Translations under genes and position numbers: made by a program | Notes under the pieces: model-generated | What the model saw: only the letters and a program-made list of their open reading frames with translations | The model's database searches: none | Told to the model about the DNA's origin: nothing | Shown: positions 1 to 5,184 of the stretch, piece after piece | Position numbering within the stretch: position 1 is the first letter of the stretch | Layout: each line of letters begins with the position of its first letter | From: Bacteroidota bacterium | GTDB taxonomy: Bacteria > Bacteroidota > Bacteroidia > Bacteroidales > UBA4417 | Reading direction: 5' to 3' | NCBI GenBank assembly: GCA_020048595.1 | Contig: JAIFMH010000179.1 | Location: 1 to 7,303, forward strand | Length of the DNA: 7,303 nt

Positions 1-23
1 CAGGTCTTTCAGCCGCTGTCAGG

Positions 24-128
24 TTTCCCATTTCCCATTTCCCTATTTCCTTTATCCCATTTTCCTATTTCCCCATTTTCTATTTTCCCATTTTTCTATT
101 TCCCTATTTTCCCATTTTCCCATCTCCC
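24..128. repeat. Degenerate 7-8 bp tandem repeat, TTTCCCA-like
   Basis: About thirteen head-to-tail units of 7-8 bp follow the pattern T(3-5) C(1-4) (T)A, for example TTTCCCA, TTTCCCTA, TTTTCCCA and TTTTCTA. Unit length and C-run length vary, so this is an eroded or error-prone microsatellite rather than an exact array. The tract is pure pyrimidine plus A on the plus strand; on the minus strand it is a purine-rich series of GGG tracts. It begins 8 bases beyond the stop codon of the minus-strand kinase gene, so it would lie in that gene's 3' untranslated region. Positions 1-23 on its other side look like ordinary unique sequence with no feature I can support. No hairpin terminator is visible here. 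Its function is unknown. Confidence 0.85.
102..128 (-). other. Putative G-quadruplex motif in the kinase 3' UTR
   Basis: On the minus strand, four GGG tracts (positions 128-126, 121-119, 113-111 and 104-102) are separated by loops of 4, 5 and 6 bases. This satisfies the usual G3+N1-7 quadruplex pattern. Three more closely spaced GGG tracts occur at 43-41, 36-34 and 29-27. The motif would be in the transcribed strand sense of the kinase mRNA, just after its stop codon, where it might slow polymerase or protect the 3' end. The pattern match is seen directly; folding and any role in termination are inference. Confidence 0.45.
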
Positions 129-136
129 GCACACAA

Positions 137-3100
137 CTATCCTCTCGTAAATGGATTAAAAGTAATCGTAAAAATAGTGCCTTTTTTGTTATCAATATCA
201 ATTTCCCCGTCTAACTGTTCAGTAGAGAGGATGCGGATGAGGTAAAGACCCAATGATAATGAGTCAGTAAGCTGGTAACCATCAGGTAGGCCTATTCCAT
301 TATCACCTGCGGATATTTGCAGGTATTGGTTTGGAAGTGTTTTAAGAGTAATAAAAATTTCAGGTTTTAGTGTTAATGAATGGCCTTTAGGAAAGGCATA
401 TTTCAGGCTGTTTGAAATAATCTCATTCAGAATTAATCCATAAGGTATGGCATAAACAAGCGGAATATTTACATCCTGTATTTCGGTACGGATATGTATT
501 TTTTGAGGATCGGCCATGTATACCCTGAATAATTCGGTTACAAGCGATCGGGTATATTCTTTGATGTTTATCTCAGCAAAATTGCCTGTTTGATAGAGTT
601 TTTCGTGCACCAATGCAATGGATCGTATTCGGTTTCGCGACTGCTCCAGGATTTCCTTAATGGCCTTGTCGTTAATTTTATTCGCCTGCAGGTTGAGCAG
701 GCTCGAAACCACCTGCAGGTTGTTCTTAACCCTGTGGTGAACTTCCCTGAGCAGGATTTCTTTTTCATTTAAAGCAGCTTTAATTGTATCACCTGCTAAT
801 TTGCGGCTGGTGATATCAATAGTATATCCGGCCAGGTACATGGGTTTACCCTCAATAAAAATAGGGAATTTGGTTGTTGTATAGTACCTTCCATTCATCT
901 CCTCTTCAATATCCGTTTGTTTTCCTTCATTTAAAATCCTGATGTCGTCCGCAACCATTTTTTTTGCTAAATCGGAAGGGAAAAGTTCGTCCATGGTTTT
1001 GCCTAGTAATTCATTCAGTGGCCGCCCGAGCATTTGTTCAAAATTGCGGCTTAACCTTATCGACCGGATATTTTTATCTTTAAAAAACACATAGATAGGA
1101 CTGTTAAGCATAAACTGGTTAAAAATCTCCTGGCTCTCCAACAGTGATTCTTCTGCTCTTTTACGTTCGGTAATATTATCGATCATAACAAGCAGCGAAA
1201 GGAATTCACCAGCTTTGTTGTACATAGCACTTACCTGAACCAGGCCCCAAACGGTTTTTTTGAGCCTGGTAAAATATTTTTTCTCGGTGCGGTAGAGAGA
1301 AATTTCGTGGTTAAGCAAACGATTTACCTGCAAAATATCCTGTTTAATAAAATCAGGGTCAGTTAAATCGGCAAACGTGAGCTTTAGTAATTCAGCTTCG
1401 GAATATCCCAGAAATGATACAAACGCTTTGTTAACCTGGGTAAACCTGAAGCTGTCGTCAACAAGGGCCATGGCAATAGATCCGTTTTCGAAAATAAGGC
1501 GGAAATGTTCTTCCCTTTCCTGGAGTTTTCGCTCGGCATATTTCTGCTCTGTAATATCTTTTGCTACTGCCAGTATATTTACTTCTTCATTTTTAGTGAG
1601 AACAGGAACAAAGGATTCCTCATAAATTTTAAATGTGCCATGGTTTCCTAAGGCGCTATGTTCAAACTTAACAGGTTTCCATGTCCTGATACATTCCTCG
1701 TATTTTGATTTAAAGAGGTCAATTGATTCAGGCGCAAGGAACTCATAAACGGTATGGTTTAATATGTCTTTTTCGGAGAAACCATCGGCAAAGTGGTTTA
1801 AAAACAGGTAGTTTCCGTCCTTATCGTGAAGGGCTATAAAATCGGGTGAATTGTTAACCAGTGAGCGCCATTTTTCTTCGCTTTCGCGTAGTGTTTTTTC
1901 GGCTCGTTTGCGTTCGGTAATATCACGAAGAATAAATACAAATCCTGTAGGTTGCCCGAATGCATTGTGTATAATTTCTCCATTGATTTCTCCGTCTACT
2001 ATACTTCCATCCTGGTGCTGACATCTGTATGGTTCAGGCCCCAGGCCTTTTCCATTCATCAGCAGATCGATATTTGCCATTGCTTTTTCCCTGTCGGAAG
2101 GCACAATAAATTCCAGAATATTGTGACCAATAATATCTGCTGTATCAATGAAGCCCAAAAATGATAACGCTGCGGGCGAAACCATTAATATTGTACCATG
2201 AAGATCAGTATCTGTTATAACATCCGGTGATGCTTTAATTGTTGACTTATAAAGTTCCTCACTTTCATGAAGCGCATCTTCGGCCATCTTGCGTTCGGTA
2301 ATGTCAGCAATAAAGCTGAGAACGGCGGTTTGTCCATCCCATTCAATTACAATTCCACTGAATTCGACCCATTTTATACTGCCATCTTTAATGATAACTC
2401 TTGCAGGATAGCGATGAAGAGATTTACCTTCAAAAAGTTTCATGTAGTTTTTAAGAAGCTCATTCTTGTCGTCAGGATGAATATAGCTTAAATAGGATTC
2501 TGAAAGTACTTCCTGCTCGGGATATCCCAGAAAATCAAAGAACCTTTTATTTGCGTAAGCAATTTTATCGGGTAAGGAAACAATAATGGCATCATTTACA
2601 TTTTCAACTAACGTCTGGTAGCGGTCTTTGCTTTTCTGAAGTTCAAGTTCAGCTTCCTTTTCTTTGGTGATATCAAGGCTTGTTGTTTGATATCCTATGG
2701 TTACACCTTGTTTATTACGGATGGATGTGGCAAAAGCCTTTGTAATAAACATGCTTCCATCCCTTCGTATTGCCCAAAATTCTCCTTGCCAACTGCCCGT
2801 TGTATAAAGTATTTCCAAATCTTTTGCAGTACCCTCTTTTACAGCAAAAAACGAATCAATTGGTTTTCCTATAACGTCTGTTTCTGATTCATATCCTGAC
2901 ATTTTAACAAATGCCTGGTTAACATGCGTAAACACTCCATTTTTATCAGTAATCCCCTGAGCAGCCATTGAATTCTCGAATGCTTCGTTTTTTAAACTCA
3001 GATCGGTTTCTGCTTTTATCCTTTCGGTAATATCCCTGGCTACCGTAATTATCTTTTGTGCGTTGCTATATTCAAATGTACTGGTTGATATTTCGACAGG

Positions 3101-4447
3101 AAAAATTGTATTGTCTTTCTTTTTGTGGTATTGGTCGTGAAGAAATTGTTCACTATCAGGTTCAGACGTTTCATTCGGCAATGGCCTGTGTTTTATGTTT
3201 GCACTATTCAGCCTGATAAATTCATCATGAGTAAATCCATATTGTTCCGAAGCTTTATGGTTGATGTCCTCGATTAGGCCGGTTTTGCTGTCGGTAACAA
3301 ATACAGCATCGGGTATAGCGTTGTAAAGTGCAACTTGTTTATCAAGGCTTTCTGTCAGATTATGTGCAAGTTGGGCAGTTAACTTTAACCTGTACCGGTT
3401 TTTTAGCCACAATAATGTCAGCAGGAAGAAGAGGAAACTTACAGCTGTACCTCCAATCAAAACCTGGAGAACATTCTTGTTAAGATAAAAGGTTGCAAAT
3501 TCTATAACCTTCGAAAAGTGTAAGGTCCAGTTTTTACCGTTAAACACCAGGGGTATTTTTAAATAAAGCATATTGGAACCTGCCAATTTAGCTTCTTCGT
3601 CTGATTGACTGTCGAACAGAATTGCCTCAGGCAGTATGCTGTCGGAGTCATAAATCTGCATGCGTATACTCCCTTTCAGTTTATGCTCATAGTTACCAAG
3701 AACTCCGAGCATAAAATCATTCATCCGGTAAGGGCTGTATGACCATCCTTTTATAGCCCGGCGTCGCTCCGGCACAGTATTGACAGGCATGCCCGGACGA
3801 TAAACAGGAACGTACATCAGCACGCCAGCCTGAATATCGGTTTCGGTTTCCTGAACCAGTTTTACTTTGCCCGATAAGGATGCAATATTAAAGTCACGTG
3901 CCTTTTCCATGGCTTCGCGGCGGATAGGTTCCGAAAACATATCGTATCCAAAAGCCTTCAGGTTACGGCCCGAAAAGGGTTCGATGTATATAATGGAAGT
4001 GTAAATTTTTCGTTCGCCAGCCGGTTTTATGCTATATCCGGGGAAGCCTGACTGGCGGATATGCTGTTCGTGATTTTTTAATAACTCGCGGGATATAATC
4101 ATAGCATATCCTAAGCCCTGTACTCCCGGTAAATTTTTATCCGTTCGCTGATTTAAAATAAAAACTTCCCATTCTTTTCGTGTTACTGAATCGCAGGCTT
4201 CAATAAATGCTGCTCCGGTGCGTAACACCGCCGCATGCGTATGGAGCCTGTCAGTAACACTACCCTTAATTTGGTCGCATTCAAATGAAAATTCCTTCCT
4301 TGCATTTTTCTCAACCGATTGTTTGGTGTTATGTGCATAAAAACCAGTTACGGTTAAAGCTATAGCCAGTATTATCCAGGCGAATATAACGTTGACCGGG
4401 GATTTTGTGGACTTTGTTGTATCTGAGCCAGGTAGCTTTATTTTCAT
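137..4447 (-). CDS. CHASE / seven-PAS / HisKA_2 membrane sensor histidine kinase
   Basis: Probable two-component sensor kinase that autophosphorylates on histidine and passes phosphate to a separate response regulator. Domains, numbered from the ATG (1436 residues): basic N-terminus; TM helix 19-38; periplasmic CHASE domain about 55-252, with GVQGLGYA near 108-115, GYDMFSEPIRR near 167-177, VPVYRPG at 213-219 and GWSYSPYRM at 234-242; TM helix 326-348; seven PAS units at about 368-480, 483-598, 607-721, 730-848, 857-970, 979-1097 and 1105-1216. Each PAS unit ends in a DITERKxAE-type linker. HisKA_2 carries HHRVKNNLQ at 1237-1245, with His1238 (codon 734-736) the likely phosphoacceptor. The HATPase shows an N-box (NEIISNSLKYAF, 1341-1352), DNGIGLP (1382-1388) and SLGL (1398-1401). 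All catalytic motifs look intact, and there is no receiver domain. An in-frame TTG at 4477 would add ten residues, but it lies inside the best promoter element, so ATG 4447 is preferred. The ligand cannot be deduced. Confidence 0.95.
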   Translation of the reverse strand: MKIKLPGSDTTKSTKSPVNVIFAWIILAIALTVTGFYAHNTKQSVEKNARKEFSFECDQIKGSVTDRLHTHAAVLRTGAAFIEACDSVTRKEWEVFILNQRTDKNLPGVQGLGYAMIISRELLKNHEQHIRQSGFPGYSIKPAGERKIYTSIIYIEPFSGRNLKAFGYDMFSEPIRREAMEKARDFNIASLSGKVKLVQETETDIQAGVLMYVPVYRPGMPVNTVPERRRAIKGWSYSPYRMNDFMLGVLGNYEHKLKGSIRMQIYDSDSILPEAILFDSQSDEEAKLAGSNMLYLKIPLVFNGKNWTLHFSKVIEFATFYLNKNVLQVLIGGTAVSFLFFLLTLLWLKNRYRLKLTAQLAHNLTESLDKQVALYNAIPDAVFVTDSKTGLIEDINHKASEQYGFTHDEFIRLNSANIKHRPLPNETSEPDSEQFLHDQYHKKKDNTIFPVEISTSTFEYSNAQKIITVARDITERIKAETDLSLKNEAFENSMAAQGITDKNGVFTHVNQAFVKMSGYESETDVIGKPIDSFFAVKEGTAKDLEILYTTGSWQGEFWAIRRDGSMFITKAFATSIRNKQGVTIGYQTTSLDITKEKEAELELQKSKDRYQTLVENVNDAIIVSLPDKIAYANKRFFDFLGYPEQEVLSESYLSYIHPDDKNELLKNYMKLFEGKSLHRYPARVIIKDGSIKWVEFSGIVIEWDGQTAVLSFIADITERKMAEDALHESEELYKSTIKASPDVITDTDLHGTILMVSPAALSFLGFIDTADIIGHNILEFIVPSDREKAMANIDLLMNGKGLGPEPYRCQHQDGSIVDGEINGEIIHNAFGQPTGFVFILRDITERKRAEKTLRESEEKWRSLVNNSPDFIALHDKDGNYLFLNHFADGFSEKDILNHTVYEFLAPESIDLFKSKYEECIRTWKPVKFEHSALGNHGTFKIYEESFVPVLTKNEEVNILAVAKDITEQKYAERKLQEREEHFRLIFENGSIAMALVDDSFRFTQVNKAFVSFLGYSEAELLKLTFADLTDPDFIKQDILQVNRLLNHEISLYRTEKKYFTRLKKTVWGLVQVSAMYNKAGEFLSLLVMIDNITERKRAEESLLESQEIFNQFMLNSPIYVFFKDKNIRSIRLSRNFEQMLGRPLNELLGKTMDELFPSDLAKKMVADDIRILNEGKQTDIEEEMNGRYYTTTKFPIFIEGKPMYLAGYTIDITSRKLAGDTIKAALNEKEILLREVHHRVKNNLQVVSSLLNLQANKINDKAIKEILEQSRNRIRSIALVHEKLYQTGNFAEINIKEYTRSLVTELFRVYMADPQKIHIRTEIQDVNIPLVYAIPYGLILNEIISNSLKYAFPKGHSLTLKPEIFITLKTLPNQYLQISAGDNGIGLPDGYQLTDSLSLGLYLIRILSTEQLDGEIDIDNKKGTIFTITFNPFTRG

Positions 4448-4474
4448 AGGCTTGAAAATTTTGAGACAGTAAAT

Positions 4475-4482
4475 CAAAGATA
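4475..4482 (-). promoter_or_regulatory. Bacteroidota-type -7 element for the CHASE kinase
   Basis: The minus strand reads TATCTTTG, an exact match to the Bacteroidota sigma-A -7 consensus TAnnTTTG. It is the only exact minus-strand match in the intergenic region. Transcription would start near 4468, leaving a leader of about 20 bases before the ATG at 4447, which suits the short, A-rich, Shine-Dalgarno-free leaders of this phylum. The -33 TTTG/TTG element is poor: only a CTG-like sequence lies about 19 bases upstream. An activator may therefore be needed, or the call may be wrong. Confidence 0.5.
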
Positions 4483-4508
4483 TTAAACTAAATTAGAATT
4501 CAGGCATA

Positions 4509-4549
4509 TTTTAAAATTGTTAAGAAATTATACAATTGGAATTTTAAAA
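4509..4549. repeat. 10-bp inverted repeat upstream of the kinase promoter
   Basis: TTTTAAAATT (4509-4518) is perfectly matched by AATTTTAAAA (4540-4549) across a 21-base spacer. A second, nested pair lies inside the structure: AATTGT (4515-4520) with ACAATT (4532-4537). It sits roughly 40-80 bases upstream of the predicted kinase start of transcription, where an activator could bind. The arms are almost all A and T, so chance formation in this AT-rich region is a real possibility. Confidence 0.35.
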
Positions 4550-4636
4550 AAACAGATCAGATACTTTTACCTGCTTGTTGAAACAATTAATGAATTGCCG
4601 GAAAAATACAAAAAACGAAGTTAACTAGGGAGGATG

Positions 4637-4654
4637 CTAAACCACTCTGTTTAG
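4637..4654. repeat. Small stem-loop, CTAAAC/GTTTAG
   Basis: A perfect 6-bp inverted repeat (4637-4642 with 4649-4654) encloses a 6-base loop, CACTCT. No T-run follows on either strand, so it is not a standard intrinsic terminator. It could be a protein site or part of an unannotated small RNA, or simply chance. Confidence 0.25.
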
Positions 4655-4772
4655 GAAGGATTTCAGCGGTATGTTGAGTTTTTACTCCCCTCATTCTTGT
4701 TTTTTCTGTTTCCTGAAATGATTTTAAGATCAAGAGAATGGTGTTTATGATTTTATAATATTTTAAAAAACG

Positions 4773-4785
4773 ATTTCCCGGAAAT
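4773..4785. promoter_or_regulatory. Near-perfect palindrome ATTTCC-C-GGAAAT
   Basis: Two 6-bp arms flank a single central base, giving a compact 13-bp dyad typical in size of a dimeric regulator site. GATTTC (4772-4777) also pairs with GAAATC (4787-4792), so an overlapping alternative dyad exists. It lies about 100 bases upstream of the predicted plus-strand transcription start. The symmetry is seen directly; the operator role is inference. Confidence 0.3.
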
Positions 4786-4806
4786 TGAAATCTTTGTTTC
4801 GTGGAA

Positions 4807-4821
4807 GTAAAAATATTTTAC
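4807..4821. promoter_or_regulatory. Near-perfect palindrome GTAAAA-ATA-TTTTAC
   Basis: Two 6-bp arms flank a 3-base centre. The site lies 22 bases upstream of the candidate -33 element of the plus-strand promoter, a normal place for an activator. The arms are A/T-rich, so chance is not excluded, and no known regulator consensus is recognised. Confidence 0.3.
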
Positions 4822-4843
4822 GTGATATCAAACTGTTTTAGAA

Positions 4844-4876
4844 TTGTAATTTTATTTATTTTATTCACTATCTTTG
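4844..4876 (+). promoter_or_regulatory. Candidate promoter for the PocR/PAS sensor gene
   Basis: TTG at 4844-4846 and TATCTTTG at 4869-4876 resemble the Bacteroidota -33 (TTTG/TTG) and -7 (TAnnTTTG) elements. The 22-base spacer is slightly long. This is the only exact plus-strand TAnnTTTG in the intergenic region. A transcript would start near 4883 and carry a leader of about 300 bases before ATG 5185. That is unusually long, so a closer promoter that I cannot recognise, or a separate small RNA, are alternatives. Confidence 0.4.
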
Positions 4877-4939
4877 ATAGAAGCTTCTTTTTTTTGTCTC
4901 ATCAAATGGCTTGAAAAGGGAAATTGAAGCTGGCTTAAA

Positions 4940-4976
4940 ATGCTGTATTGTCCTTACACCCTTATTGATACAGCAT
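4940..4976 (+). repeat. 9-bp perfect inverted repeat / hairpin in the leader
   Basis: ATGCTGTAT (4940-4948) is perfectly complementary to ATACAGCAT (4968-4976) across a 19-base spacer. In RNA, two further G-U pairs could extend the stem inwards. No U-run follows, so it is not an intrinsic terminator. It lies between the candidate plus-strand promoter and the PocR/PAS gene, so it could be a leader hairpin in the mRNA or a pair of protein half-sites in the DNA. Confidence 0.4.
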
Positions 4977-5013
4977 ATAGTTTAACAGGCCGATAGAGGA
5001 TTTTGCCGGATTG

Positions 5014-5026
5014 CTGTAATTTACAG
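5014..5026. promoter_or_regulatory. Near-perfect palindrome CTGTAA-T-TTACAG
   Basis: Two 6-bp arms flank one central base. The left arm belongs to a TGCTGTA heptamer (5012-5018). The same heptamer occurs at 4941-4947 and, inverted, at 4969-4975. The recurrence makes a common binding protein more plausible than for an isolated dyad. No known regulator is recognised. Confidence 0.35.
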
Positions 5027-5184
5027 GCTGCATGGCAAATTCAAATTGGCATTCTCAAATCATTTACGGATATATTTATAAAAGCGAATTACCTGGCTAA
5101 AAGGAAATAGTTATTTTTTGTGCGTACTTTTAGATCTGGTAATGAGTAAATTTCTTTACACCTGTACTTCAAAAAAAAGTTACT

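Larger units (their letters stand above)
4448..5184. other. Long divergent intergenic region
   Basis: This 737-bp AT-rich stretch separates the two divergently transcribed sensor genes. I see no convincing protein-coding gene on either strand, and no tRNA, known riboswitch or insertion sequence. It holds one exact TAnnTTTG element per strand, each pointing towards the neighbouring sensor gene, and several inverted repeats, listed separately. It is long for a plain promoter region, so it could hide a small RNA or several operators. In the stretch 4555-4770 I see only a small stem-loop at 4637-4654. Confidence 0.7.

Noticed and set aside
24..128. CRISPR-like array
   Set aside because: The units are 7-8 bp, head to tail and degenerate, with no unique spacers; this is a simple-sequence repeat.
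590..2887. Short plus-strand open frames opposite the kinase gene (for example 590-772, 1377-1625, 1952-2164, 2267-2491 and 2687-2887)
   Set aside because: They lie antisense to strongly conserved PAS and kinase domains and their translations show no recognisable domain; they are shadows of the real frame.
4879..4897. AGAAGCTTCT followed by a T-run as an intrinsic terminator
   Set aside because: The palindrome has no room for a hairpin loop and is only 4 bp per side if a loop is forced. It also sits just downstream of a promoter-like element rather than at a gene end.
4940..4996. 18-codon open frame beginning MLYCPY in the PocR-gene leader
   Set aside because: Its ATG is part of the 9-bp inverted repeat, it has no ribosome-binding context, and it resembles no leader peptide I know. 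Too short to support as a gene.
5036..5047. Tandem CAAATT CAAATT
   Set aside because: Only two 6-base copies in AT-rich DNA; expected by chance.
5046..5078. Alternative promoter closer to the PocR gene: TTG 5046-5048 with TATATTTA 5071-5078
   Set aside because: The -7 box lacks the terminal G of TAnnTTTG and the region is A/T-rich. It is possible but weaker than the match at 4869-4876.
5117..5154. Promoter from TTTG 5117-5120 and TAAATTTC 5147-5154
   Set aside because: The spacer of 26 bases is too long and the -7 box ends in C instead of G.
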